From Actinomycetota bacterium (GTDB taxonomy: Bacteria > Actinomycetota > Acidimicrobiia > Acidimicrobiales > Ilumatobacteraceae): a stretch of DNA of 39,138 nucleotides. Of this stretch, positions 24,905 to 32,997 are shown in pieces. The stretch is taken from positions 1 through 39,138 of the forward strand of contig JAFMJP010000006.1 in the NCBI GenBank assembly GCA_017853375.1, read 5' to 3'. Below the pieces are notes generated by a model that was not told the DNA's origin, searched no databases, and saw only the letters and a program-made list of their open reading frames with translations. The position numbers were made by a program, and so were the translations under genes. Within the stretch, counting starts at the first letter, position 1. Every line of letters starts with the position of its first letter.

Positions 24905-26047
24905 ATGAGCACACTGACACCCGAAATCGTTATTGAGGCGCTACGTCCCGTTGAAGATCCCGAGTTGCACCGTTCGATCGTGGATCTGAACATGGTTCGT
25001 GACGTGATGATCAACGAAGGTGTGGTCTCGCTCACCGTCACGCTCACCATTGCAGGTTGTCCGTTGCGTAACGAAATCCAAAATCGCGTGAACGGTGCAA
25101 TTCGTCCACTGTCGGGCGTACGCGACGTGCAATTGAACTTCGGAGTCATGACGGACGACGAGCGTGCTGCATTGCGGGAAAAACTTCACGGCTCACCTGG
25201 CGCCACTGCCGGAAGTGCTCCGGCGCAGGGACACGCACAGGGTCGGGCCATCTCGTTTGCGCAGCCTGGTTCCAAGACGCGCCCGCTTCTCATTTCGTCG
25301 GGCAAGGGCGGAGTCGGCAAGAGCAGCGTCACCACCAACTTGGCGGTCGCCTTGGCGGCGGCGGGCCACACGGTTGGCGTGGTGGACGCCGACATCTACG
25401 GCTATTCAATTCCGCGCATGCTTGGCGCCGATCGTGATCCCGTCGTCATCGATCAGATGTTGCTTCCGCCGGAGAGCTACGGCGTTCGCTGCATCTCCAT
25501 CGGGTACTTCGTTCCGGAAGGTCAAGCGGTGGTGTGGCGCGGTCCGATGCTGCACAAGGCTTTGGAGCAGTTCCTGACCGATGTGTATTGGGATGAGCCG
25601 GAGTTCTTGCTCATCGACATGCCACCAGGTACGGGTGACATCGCATTGAGTTTGAGCCAGTACCTGCCGCGTGCCGAGGTGTACGTGGTGACCACTCCAC
25701 AGGAGGCCGCACAAAAGGTGGCTCGACTTTCGGCGGCGATGGCCAAAAAGGTGAACATGACCGTGCGAGGTGTCATCGAGAACATGTCCTGGTTCACCGG
25801 TGACGACGGCAAGCGCTATCAGTTGTTCGGCGACGGCGGCGGAAAGATGCTGGCGGAGGAACTCGGCGTTCCGTTGCTGGCCCAGATTCCGCTGGTGAAC
25901 CAGCTGCGCGAGGGCGGCGATGACGGCAAGCCGATAGCGGCGGTTGCCCCACAGAGCGAGGTTGGTCAGATTTTCGCCGAACTCGCCAAGAAAATCGTGG
26001 AGATGCGTCCCAAAAAGGTCTTCAGTCAAGCGCTGAAGGTGAACTGA
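24905..26047 (+). CDS. mrp: Mrp/ApbC-type P-loop Fe-S cluster carrier
   Basis: A 380-residue ATPase that transfers Fe-S clusters to target proteins. The N-terminal MIP18/DUF59 domain (residues 1-95, TIAGCPLRNEIQNRV) is followed by a linker and a ParA/MinD-like ATPase with the deviant Walker A SSGKGGVGKSS near residue 130 and IDMPPGTGD near residue 240. The CxxC found in many Mrp proteins after VIENMS is missing; the sequence there is WFTGDDGKRYQLFG. Some actinobacterial Mrp proteins share this lack. It diverges from the SufR-like gene and has a very short leader. Confidence 0.9.
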   Translation: MSTLTPEIVIEALRPVEDPELHRSIVDLNMVRDVMINEGVVSLTVTLTIAGCPLRNEIQNRVNGAIRPLSGVRDVQLNFGVMTDDERAALREKLHGSPGATAGSAPAQGHAQGRAISFAQPGSKTRPLLISSGKGGVGKSSVTTNLAVALAAAGHTVGVVDADIYGYSIPRMLGADRDPVVIDQMLLPPESYGVRCISIGYFVPEGQAVVWRGPMLHKALEQFLTDVYWDEPEFLLIDMPPGTGDIALSLSQYLPRAEVYVVTTPQEAAQKVARLSAAMAKKVNMTVRGVIENMSWFTGDDGKRYQLFGDGGGKMLAEELGVPLLAQIPLVNQLREGGDDGKPIAAVAPQSEVGQIFAELAKKIVEMRPKKVFSQALKVN

Positions 26048-26065
26048 CCTGACACACTGGTGACC

Positions 26066-26302
26066 ATGGACCTACGTATCGGAGTCACCCACTCACCACG
26101 AGACATCAGTCTCGAGATCGAGAACGACGAAAAGTCGCGCCTTGCAGCACACAAGGCGGTGGAAGAAGCACTCGCCGGCAAAGTGGAGGTGCTGTGGTTG
26201 ACGGACAAGCGTGGACGTGAAGTCGCCGTACCAGCCGAAAAAATAGCCTTCGTGGAATTCGGCGCCCCGGACGGCGAGCGTCGACTGGGGTTCGGAGCCT
26301 GA
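26066..26302 (+). CDS. DUF3107 family protein
   Basis: A 78-residue actinobacterial protein of unknown function. The motif pattern DLRIGVTHSPRDISLEI..., WLTDKRGREVAVPAEKIAFVEFG is characteristic of DUF3107. It has no membrane segment. ATG 26066 is preferred over the in-frame GTG 26060. Its TGA overlaps the CTG proposed as the start of the next gene (CTGA), so the two would be translationally coupled. Confidence 0.8.
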   Translation: MDLRIGVTHSPRDISLEIENDEKSRLAAHKAVEEALAGKVEVLWLTDKRGREVAVPAEKIAFVEFGAPDGERRLGFGA

Positions 26303-27255
26303 CGCTTCGAGCGTTACTTTCCCGACGACTCGTCTTCGTCACGGGAAAAGGTGGCGTCGGCAAGTCCGCCGTTGCTGCGGCATTGGCGAAGGTCGCCGCC
26401 AGCCAGGGCAAGCGTGTACTCGTGTGCGAAATGGACGACAAAGGTTCGCTCGCCGCATACCTGGGACGAGGCGACTTGGCGTTTGCGCCGACGGAAGTGT
26501 CGCCAAACGTGTTCGCCATGGCGATGAACACCGAGGACTCTTTGCGGGAGTACATTCGCCTGTTCTTGAGAGTGCCGGTGATCGGCAGCTTGACGCCACT
26601 TTCGCGGATCTTCGACTTCGTTGCCAATGCGGCACCCGCGGTGAAGGAAATTCTGGCGGTCGGAAAGCTGTGCTACGAGGTGCGCGAACGCAACTACGAC
26701 ATCGTGATCGTGGACTCTGAAGCAAGCGGACACTTCGTTGCCCAGGTTTCGGCGCCGGATGCCCTCGCGACCTTGGTGCGAATCGGCATCGTGGCCGACC
26801 AAACCAAGTGGATGAGCGACCTTCTGCATGACCCTGCGGTATCCACCGTGTTGGCAGTGGTGACTCCAGAGGAGATGCCCGTGGTGGAGACCATCGAGCT
26901 ACGCGACCGTTTGGCAAGGGCTACGCCGATCGACTTCGCCGGCGTCGTCATCAACCGGATGCCGACGGCACTCGTGGACACGGCGCTCCTGACGGCAGCA
27001 CGCGAGATGAGGAGCGCGGCTGAAGCCGGTGGTTCCGGTCCTGCCGTCGGCTCTCTGGCATCAACCATCGAAGTGTGTGAGTGGTTGCTCGAGCGTCGTC
27101 GCAATGCCGAACATCACGCAAATCGCCTGGCCGATGCCTTGGAGTTGGGCAACGTGGAAACTCTCTCCGAAGCAGCAGCCGGAGCCCACTCGCCCGAATT
27201 GATCACCGAACATCTGGAACACGAGATGCGCCGCATCGTGAACGAGCACGCATGA
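26299..27255 (+). CDS. ArsA/Get3-like ATPase, first of a pair; apparent CTG start
   Basis: A 318-residue deviant Walker ATPase. The P-loop GKGGVGKS is at residues 16-23 (TLRALLSRRLVFVTGKGGVGKS). It lies upstream of the first in-frame TTG (26383), and no ATG, GTG or TTG exists between it and the TGA at 26218-26220. CTG 26299 overlaps the DUF3107 stop as CTGA and has GGAG just upstream, so it is the likely start. The rest matches the actinobacterial anion-transporter ATPase pair (Rv3679/Rv3680 type). No arsenic genes are nearby, so arsenite export is unlikely. It overlaps the next gene by ATGA. Confidence 0.8.
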   Translation: MTLRALLSRRLVFVTGKGGVGKSAVAAALAKVAASQGKRVLVCEMDDKGSLAAYLGRGDLAFAPTEVSPNVFAMAMNTEDSLREYIRLFLRVPVIGSLTPLSRIFDFVANAAPAVKEILAVGKLCYEVRERNYDIVIVDSEASGHFVAQVSAPDALATLVRIGIVADQTKWMSDLLHDPAVSTVLAVVTPEEMPVVETIELRDRLARATPIDFAGVVINRMPTALVDTALLTAAREMRSAAEAGGSGPAVGSLASTIEVCEWLLERRRNAEHHANRLADALELGNVETLSEAAAGAHSPELITEHLEHEMRRIVNEHA

Positions 27256-28370
27256 ACCCGAAACTCGACCCTCACGTGCACGACATGCTCGGGCATTCCA
27301 AGATGATCATCATTTGCGGGCCCGGAGGGGTCGGCAAAACCACTTCGGCTGCGGCGCTCGGCGTAGTGGCTGCGCGACATTTTGCCAAGCGTGTCCTGGT
27401 GCTGACGGTGGACCCCGCACGCCGTCTTGCAACCGCCTTGGGAATCGACGCAATAGGTAATGCCGAGGTGCCGGTGGATCTCCCCGACGCACAAGGAACC
27501 CTCAGCATTGCAATGATCGACACGAAGGCAAGTTGGGACGACATGATGCGGCGTCATGCCCCCGATTCATCGACGTGCGACCGCATATTGAGCAACGACT
27601 TGTACAAGACCTTGACTTCACGATTCGTGCACAGTCACGACTACGTGGTGACCGAGCGGTTGTTCGATGCTCGCGAAAGTGGAAGGTACGACCTCGTGCT
27701 GGTGGATACGCCACCGTCGCGAAGTGCGCTGTCCGTGCTGGATGCTCCTCGACGAATGGAGCAGTTCTTCTCCAGTCGACTCCTGAAGTTGTTGACTGCT
27801 CCAACCCAATCCCGATTGTTGTCCTTGGCGTCACGTCCCTTCTTCCTCGTTGCCGACCGAATTCTCGGTGCTGCTTTTCTCAGCGACATCGCAGAATTCT
27901 TCACGCTGTTTCGCACCATGGAGGCGCCGATCGTGTCACGTGCGCGTCGCGTCGGCACGTTGTTGTCCGATCCGGCGACTTCATACGCGGTGGTTACCAG
28001 CCCGGAGCCGGTGGCGATGCGGGAAGCGAAGTTTCTCGTCGATGAATTGCGGCGGAGAGACCATCGACTCGAGGTCGTCGTGGCCAACCGATTGGTGCCT
28101 TCGCGACTTGCCGCCGGGGCCGCCAACCGCGCCGACGTGCTGGTGGGTGCCGGGCAGGAGGGCGAAGGAAGCGACGACCCGTCGACCGTTGCCGTACGTC
28201 GGGCACTGGCCGGCGCCGAACGCGAGATTGCGAGCATTGCCGACCAGCATGCGGCCGCACTCGCACGCATCAACCAGTGGGGTAGCCGGGTGTTGACGAG
28301 CGAGATGCGCGGCGGAGACATCACCGACGTGGCGTCGCTGGTGGCGCTCGGCGAGTCCCTTCGCGGCTGA
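27252..28370 (+). CDS. ArsA/Get3-like ATPase, second of a pair
   Basis: A 372-residue ATPase with GPGGVGKTT at residues 23-31, LTVDPARRLATALG as the switch I-like region and DLVLVDTPPSRSALSVLD as Walker B/switch II. A hydrophobic middle (residues about 175-215, RLLSLASRPFFLVADRILG) could be part of a client-binding helical domain. The mycobacterial homologues form a heteromeric Get3-like complex. A role here in membrane-protein or envelope handling is inference. The ATG overlaps the stop of its partner; a longer frame back to 27081 is rejected. Confidence 0.85.
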   Translation: MNPKLDPHVHDMLGHSKMIIICGPGGVGKTTSAAALGVVAARHFAKRVLVLTVDPARRLATALGIDAIGNAEVPVDLPDAQGTLSIAMIDTKASWDDMMRRHAPDSSTCDRILSNDLYKTLTSRFVHSHDYVVTERLFDARESGRYDLVLVDTPPSRSALSVLDAPRRMEQFFSSRLLKLLTAPTQSRLLSLASRPFFLVADRILGAAFLSDIAEFFTLFRTMEAPIVSRARRVGTLLSDPATSYAVVTSPEPVAMREAKFLVDELRRRDHRLEVVVANRLVPSRLAAGAANRADVLVGAGQEGEGSDDPSTVAVRRALAGAEREIASIADQHAAALARINQWGSRVLTSEMRGGDITDVASLVALGESLRG

Positions 28371-28388
28371 CGAGCAAGCTGTTCCGGT

Positions 28389-28434
28389 CGGAACCCGATG
28401 AACGGCAAGATCGGAGCCCGGTGAACGGCAAGAA
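28389..28434. repeat. 23-bp direct repeat, two copies
   Basis: Copies at 28389-28411 and 28412-28434 differ at three positions. They share the 12-bp core TGAACGGCAAGA. They fill the gap between the ArsA-like gene and the kinase gene. A small GTTCCGGTCGGAAC palindrome (28381-28394) overlaps the first copy. Confidence 0.8.
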
Positions 28435-28446
28435 TGGGGCTGCACC

Positions 28447-29958
28447 ATGCCAACGCTCCTCGAGCTCACCAGTGAACACACGGCACTGTCGGATGACGAG
28501 GTCGTGCACCTCACGTCGCTGATTTCCGAATGGGGAATGCTGGCCGATTTTTCTTTCTCGGACTTGTTGTTGTACGTACCCGTTGCATCAGCCGGCGGGA
28601 CGAACTGGTTGACCGCATCCCAGGTACGAGCAGCAACTGGTCAGACCCTCTATCAATCCGACTTGGTGGGCGAGTATGCCGACGACACCGATCGTCCGTT
28701 CATTGCTGCAGCAGCACAAAGCGGGCAGATACAGAAGGGTGAAATCACCTTGCCCTACCTCGAAGCCCCGGTGAACATGACCGCCATTCCGGTGATGCAT
28801 GAAGGCAAGACGATCGCGGTGTTGACGCGCGAAGTATCGACGGTGTCGGGCCGTCGTCCTGGTCAACTTGAGCGCACGTATCTGTCGATATTCGACGACT
28901 TTGCCAACATGATTGCAACGGGTCTCTTCCCGTACGCGGGTCGCGTCGCCGACTCCAGCGTGGCGCCGCGCGTGGGTGACGGTGTCATCGTTCTGGACGG
29001 GAGCGCGCGAGTACGTTACGCCTCGCCGAATGCCGTCTCGGCGTTGCACCGGATTGGAATCCGCGCAAACGCAGTTGGTCAGAGTCTCGCCGAGTTGGGG
29101 TTCGCCCAGGACGCTGCACGCGTCTCCTTCGAGCGTCGAGAACCGGTGGTGGAGGAGCTCGACCAAGAGCACGATGTCACGCTCCTTGTTCGCTCCATTC
29201 CCATCCTGAAGCGTGGTGCGCGGGCCACGAACGTGATCGGCGGAGTGGTCTTGATGCGCGACGTCTCCGAACTCCGTCGTCGTGATCGCCTGATCCTCAC
29301 CAAGGACGCCACCATCAAGGAGATTCACCATCGCGTGAAGAACAACCTGCAAACCATTTCGTCGTTGTTGCGTTTGCAGGGCCGCCGTCTGTCTTCCGAC
29401 GAGGCAAAGGATGCCATCGCTGACTCGGTGCGTCGTATCCGCACCATCGCATTGGTGCACGAAACGTTGTCGCGCGAACCGGGTGAGGACGTTGCATTCG
29501 TCGAGATCGTTCGTCCGCTCATCCAGCTGTCGCAGGAGAGTCTGCAGTCAAGTGACCGACCGGTTCGATTCGAAGTTCGTGGTGACGGAGGTCGGCTTCC
29601 CGCAACCATCGCCACGCCGCTGTCGGTGGTGATCTTGGAGTTGCTGCAGAACGTGGTCGACCATGCCTTTGGCGACAAGCGCCGTGATGGAGTCGTGCGA
29701 GTGTTCCTGGCGCGCGATACCGACGATGACGCGCTGCATATTCGCGTCATCGACAATGGTGTGGGAGTCGATGAGCAGTTCGATATCTCTCGTGCAACGG
29801 GCCTCGGCCTGTCGATCGTGCGAACGCTGGTCACCACCGAACTCGGCGGCACGATCTCCATGCGCCCGGCGAGCAATGCCGACTTGGTCGACGCTGCGCT
29901 CGACGATGGGAGCGGCCAAGTGGGAACCGTGGTGGATCTACGAATCCCTACCGAATAG
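28447..29958 (+). CDS. pdtaS: PdtaS-like sensor histidine kinase
   Basis: A 503-residue soluble kinase, nearly the length of mycobacterial PdtaS (501). The N-terminal GAF-like domain (about 1-165), a PAS domain (about 175-285, DGVIVLDGSARVRYASPNA) and the HisKA_2 motif EIHHRVKNNLQTISSLLRLQ with phospho-acceptor H295 are in order. The HATPase_c domain has ILELLQNVVDHAFG (N box), DNGVGVD and TGLGLSIV. PdtaS usually signals to the RNA-binding regulator PdtaR, which is not in this window. The convergent WhiB1-like gene next door repeats the arrangement known in Mycobacterium tuberculosis. Confidence 0.9.
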   Translation: MPTLLELTSEHTALSDDEVVHLTSLISEWGMLADFSFSDLLLYVPVASAGGTNWLTASQVRAATGQTLYQSDLVGEYADDTDRPFIAAAAQSGQIQKGEITLPYLEAPVNMTAIPVMHEGKTIAVLTREVSTVSGRRPGQLERTYLSIFDDFANMIATGLFPYAGRVADSSVAPRVGDGVIVLDGSARVRYASPNAVSALHRIGIRANAVGQSLAELGFAQDAARVSFERREPVVEELDQEHDVTLLVRSIPILKRGARATNVIGGVVLMRDVSELRRRDRLILTKDATIKEIHHRVKNNLQTISSLLRLQGRRLSSDEAKDAIADSVRRIRTIALVHETLSREPGEDVAFVEIVRPLIQLSQESLQSSDRPVRFEVRGDGGRLPATIATPLSVVILELLQNVVDHAFGDKRRDGVVRVFLARDTDDDALHIRVIDNGVGVDEQFDISRATGLGLSIVRTLVTTELGGTISMRPASNADLVDAALDDGSGQVGTVVDLRIPTE

Positions 29959-30010
29959 TCACCACTTCACGTTGAACGTGACGCCCGACGGTGGCGCTCG
30001 TCAGTGCAAT

Positions 30011-30307
30011 TCAGGCGATGCTGGCGCGGCGGGCCGCAGCCGCACGACGTCGCATGTCGCGACGTTCTTCTTCGCTGGTGCCGCCCCAGACGCCACAGTC
30101 TTGATTGGTGGCGAGTGCGAACTCGAGACATTCCTTGCGTACACCGCAGTCGGCGCACACTGCGCGAGCTCGCACGAGCATGCGCGTCGCTTCACCGGTG
30201 TTGCCGATGGGGAAGAACATGTCGGGGTCGATGTCTCTGCAGTTGGCGTTCACTCGCCAGGAGTAATCAGCGGAACCAAGGGCGAGGCTTTGAGCGAGGA
30301 TGGACAT
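30011..30307 (-). CDS. whiB1: WhiB-family Fe-S regulator, WhiB1-like
   Basis: A 98-residue protein with the four cluster cysteines C23, C51, C54 and C60 (C...CxxCx5C), the CRDIDPDMFFPIG segment and the GVWGG turn (72-76), ending in a basic Arg/Ala tail that contacts DNA. It would hold a [4Fe-4S] cluster and bind the principal sigma factor, as WhiB1 does. An extra cysteine, C71, sits just before the GVWGG turn. WhiB1 identity is supported by sequence and by the convergent pdtaS neighbour. TAGCCT lies 9 nt before the ATG. Confidence 0.93.
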   Translation of the reverse strand: MSILAQSLALGSADYSWRVNANCRDIDPDMFFPIGNTGEATRMLVRARAVCADCGVRKECLEFALATNQDCGVWGGTSEEERRDMRRRAAAARRASIA

Positions 30308-30316
30308 GCGGGCGTC

Positions 30317-30322
30317 AGGCTA
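30317..30322 (-). promoter_or_regulatory. Probable -10 element of whiB1 (near-leaderless)
   Basis: TAGCCT on the minus strand, 9 nt before ATG 30307, fits TANNNT; transcription would start only a few nucleotides before the ATG. Confidence 0.45.
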
Positions 30323-30411
30323 AGTGGCGAAAGGGCAGAACGCAAGGGGCAAATTCGCTACCCTGACGCCTGGGGCCGACTGAGCGCCCATCACACGAGA
30401 GCCCCACGAAC

Positions 30412-31116
30412 ATGCGCACAACCACCCAAGTGATGGCACACCGCGGAGCCTCAAAGGCTGCCCCCGCAAACACCATCGAGGCCTTCGCCCTCGCGCGGCG
30501 AATGGGTGCCCATGCAGTGGAGCTTGATGTGCGCCAATGTGCAACTGGTGAATTGGTGGTGCACCACGACCCGACGCTGAAGGATGGTCGAATCATCGCG
30601 CACGTGGCGGGCAACCAGTTGCCGGATTTCGTCCCCACGCTGGACGAAGCCCTCGATGCCTGCGGTGACATGTGGGTGAACGTCGAAGTGAAGAACCATC
30701 GCACGGAACCCGACTATGACAGCGCGGATACCCGTGCCTTGGCGGTGCTGGACGTGCTGCGTCGTCGTGTGGGTCAACACGGAGATTCCGGGCGTTACCT
30801 GTTGTCGTGCTTTCGGCGAAAGACGGTGGACCGTGTGCACGAGGCATGGCCGGAACTTCCAACTGCTTGGCTCACCGTGAGTGTGGGAAATGCCGACGAA
30901 CTCGCTCGCGAGTTGGCGTCAGCCGGACACGTTGCCGTTCATCCGGAAGTAACGCGGGTGACTCGCGAAATGATCGAAACATTTCATGCACACGGAGTGC
31001 AGGTGAACACGTGGACCTGTGACGACCCTGTGCGTATGCGGGAGCTCATTGCATGGGGAATCGATGGCATCTGCACCAACGTGCCGGATGTGGCGCTCGA
31101 ACTCTTGCGCGGCTGA
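30412..31116 (+). CDS. Glycerophosphodiester phosphodiesterase
   Basis: A 234-residue cytoplasmic GDPD (UgpQ-like) that would split glycerophosphodiesters into sn-glycerol 3-phosphate and an alcohol. The catalytic motifs are HRGAS (H10, R11), ELD (E37-D39) and HHDPT (H51-P54), and the TIM-barrel C-terminus has VNTWTCDDP and GIDGICTNVPD. No signal peptide is seen. A GAGAG lies 11-15 nt before ATG 30412, and TACCCT at 30359-30364 could be a -10. It diverges from whiB1. Confidence 0.92.
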   Translation: MRTTTQVMAHRGASKAAPANTIEAFALARRMGAHAVELDVRQCATGELVVHHDPTLKDGRIIAHVAGNQLPDFVPTLDEALDACGDMWVNVEVKNHRTEPDYDSADTRALAVLDVLRRRVGQHGDSGRYLLSCFRRKTVDRVHEAWPELPTAWLTVSVGNADELARELASAGHVAVHPEVTRVTREMIETFHAHGVQVNTWTCDDPVRMRELIAWGIDGICTNVPDVALELLRG

Positions 31117-31136
31117 TTCCGCCGGTGGTGCCTTTG

Positions 31137-32060
31137 CTAGTACTCCACCAACATCGGCTTGATGAGCCGTAGTGCTTCGGCGTGATGACGAATGGTGAGT
31201 GTGGTGGTGTCATCGATGTAGTCGCCGTCGAGTTGGTATCCGAACGGCGCCGGAAAGTCGAACACGACTTGCTCGACATCCTCCACGACTTCGATGCCGC
31301 GTCGCGCCGCGATGCCGCCCTTTCGCAACGCGCTCCACAACGTCGACAGCATCAGCGGCGTGGAGAGGCGACGAAACGTGATTGCGACGAGTCGCTTCTC
31401 GAGCGACGCGGCACGCGAGAGTTCTACCGCACGCTTACCCACGTACGTGTAGGGGTTGGTGTTCAGCACGATCGTGAAGAAGCCGTTCGGAATCTTGCGG
31501 CCGTCGATCTCCACCGTGAAGTGCGGGAACTTTCGGTCGTAATCCACGAACCATGTCTTCAGCGCGGAATATGCAAAGAGCGGTTGGCCGACGAGACGTT
31601 TGAAACTGAAGGTTCGTTCCACTTGCCGTACGACTTCGGCGTCATACCCGACGCCGGCATGGAAGGTGAAGTATCGACCGTTTGCTTCCCCCAACCCGAT
31701 CGGCGCGACGAGTCCGCCATCAAGACCGGCAGTGAGCTGAGTTACCGCAGTGAGTGGATCGTTTGCCATGCCCAGTGATCGAGCGAACACGTTGGTAGAG
31801 CCTCCCGGGAGTACCCCGAGTGCCGTGGTGCTTCCGGCCAGACCCGTGGCAACCTCGTTGAGGGTGCCGTCGCCGCCGAAAGCGATCACTGCATCGAGCC
31901 CGCGGGTGACCGCGTCGGCTGCGAAGCGGGTGGCGTGACCCCGCTCGCTGGTTTCCACCACCTGCACATCGTGGTGACGGGCCAGATACTGGTGGACCTG
32001 CACGGTGTTGCGGGGGGTCACCGAGGTGGCAAAGGAATTGACAATGAGCAGGATTCGCAA
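31137..32060 (-). CDS. Diacylglycerol kinase-family lipid kinase
   Basis: A 307-residue kinase of the DAGK/YegS/BmrU family that phosphorylates lipids such as diacylglycerol, or sphingoid-like substrates. The nucleotide motif is FGGDGTLNEVATGL (G62-T66), followed by LGVLPGGSTNVFARSLG. The C-terminal beta sandwich ends FGYQLDGDYID. The start is TTG 32060 (MRILLIVNSF), supported by TACCGT 8 nt upstream. It is convergent with the GDPD gene, but any joint lipid-turnover role is only contextual. Confidence 0.88.
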   Translation of the reverse strand: MRILLIVNSFATSVTPRNTVQVHQYLARHHDVQVVETSERGHATRFAADAVTRGLDAVIAFGGDGTLNEVATGLAGSTTALGVLPGGSTNVFARSLGMANDPLTAVTQLTAGLDGGLVAPIGLGEANGRYFTFHAGVGYDAEVVRQVERTFSFKRLVGQPLFAYSALKTWFVDYDRKFPHFTVEIDGRKIPNGFFTIVLNTNPYTYVGKRAVELSRAASLEKRLVAITFRRLSTPLMLSTLWSALRKGGIAARRGIEVVEDVEQVVFDFPAPFGYQLDGDYIDDTTTLTIRHHAEALRLIKPMLVEY

Positions 32061-32068
32061 GCAATTTC

Positions 32069-32074
32069 ACGGTA
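32069..32074 (-). promoter_or_regulatory. Probable -10 element of the lipid kinase gene (leaderless)
   Basis: TACCGT on the minus strand, 8 nt before TTG 32060, fits TANNNT and supports the TTG start. Confidence 0.45.
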
Positions 32075-32197
32075 CCTGGCTGGGCTCCTCCACTCGGACT
32101 GGCTGCCATCGTGGCGGCGCGGCATGGACGCAGGTCACACGTGCCGTACCCACGACTTCGTCGACCGATTCTGTGTTCAGGTGACCGAGCGGTAACA

Positions 32198-32983
32198 ATG
32201 AAGGTCATGAAAATCGTCGTCTGCGTGAAGCAAATCCCAGATCCCGCCACGCCGGGGTCGCTCGACTCGGCCACCAACGCGCTGAAGCGTGACGGCAAAC
32301 TCATCTTGGATGACTCCGATGCCTATGGCGTCGAGATGGCATTGCAACTCGCCACCGCCGCCGGTGGAGGCGAAGTCAACATCGTGTCGATGGCACCGAA
32401 CAACGAAACATCCGGAATGCGCACTGCGTTGGCGATGGGTGCAGTTCGCGGAGTGCTCGTGTCCGACCCCGCACTCGCTGGCTCCGATGCCCTCACCACT
32501 GCAAAGGTGCTCGCGGCAGCGATTCAGAAAGTCGGCATGCCGGACTTGGTGATTGCCGCCACCGAGAGCACCGACGGCTACACCGGCACGGTGCCGGAAC
32601 AGATCGCCGAGGTACTCGGACTACCTTCGGTGACCTTCGCCAAGAAAGTGAAGGTCGAAGGCGGAACACTCAAGATCGATCGACAAACCGAATCCGGTTA
32701 CGACGAAGTGGAGTGCCCACTTCCCGCACTCGTGAGCGTGACCGCCGGAGTGGTGGAGCCGCGCTATCCAAGCTTCAAGGGAATCATGGACGCAAAGAAG
32801 AAAGAAATCGTCACCGTGACCGCCGCCGATCTTGGCGTGTCGCCGGTCGGTTGGTCGGGTGCCGGACAGAAAGTGGCATCGGTGACGCAAGCCGAGGCGC
32901 GCAAGGCCGGACAAGTCATCGAAGATGACGGCGAAGCATTCAACAAAATCGTGGCGTTCCTCGAAACGCTGAAGGTCATCTAA
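32198..32983 (+). CDS. etfB: Electron transfer flavoprotein beta subunit
   Basis: A 261-residue ETF beta subunit, which with EtfA passes electrons from acyl-CoA dehydrogenases to the quinone pool. The N-terminus MKIVVCVKQIPDP, DAYGVEMALQLA, and the AMP-binding VIAATESTDGYTGTVPEQIAEVLGLP are conserved. The recognition-loop region around residues 190-200 (ESGYDEVECPLPALVSV) is intact. Start may be ATG 32198 or ATG 32207 (the latter gives MKIVVCVKQ exactly). etfA follows after 14 bp. Confidence 0.95.
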   Translation: MKVMKIVVCVKQIPDPATPGSLDSATNALKRDGKLILDDSDAYGVEMALQLATAAGGGEVNIVSMAPNNETSGMRTALAMGAVRGVLVSDPALAGSDALTTAKVLAAAIQKVGMPDLVIAATESTDGYTGTVPEQIAEVLGLPSVTFAKKVKVEGGTLKIDRQTESGYDEVECPLPALVSVTAGVVEPRYPSFKGIMDAKKKEIVTVTAADLGVSPVGWSGAGQKVASVTQAEARKAGQVIEDDGEAFNKIVAFLETLKVI

Positions 32984-32997
32984 GGGAGACGATCATC

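Noticed and set aside
26299-28370. Arsenite export ATPase genes
   Set aside because: No arsB, arsC, arsR or arsD lies nearby. The paired layout matches the actinobacterial Get3-like pair.
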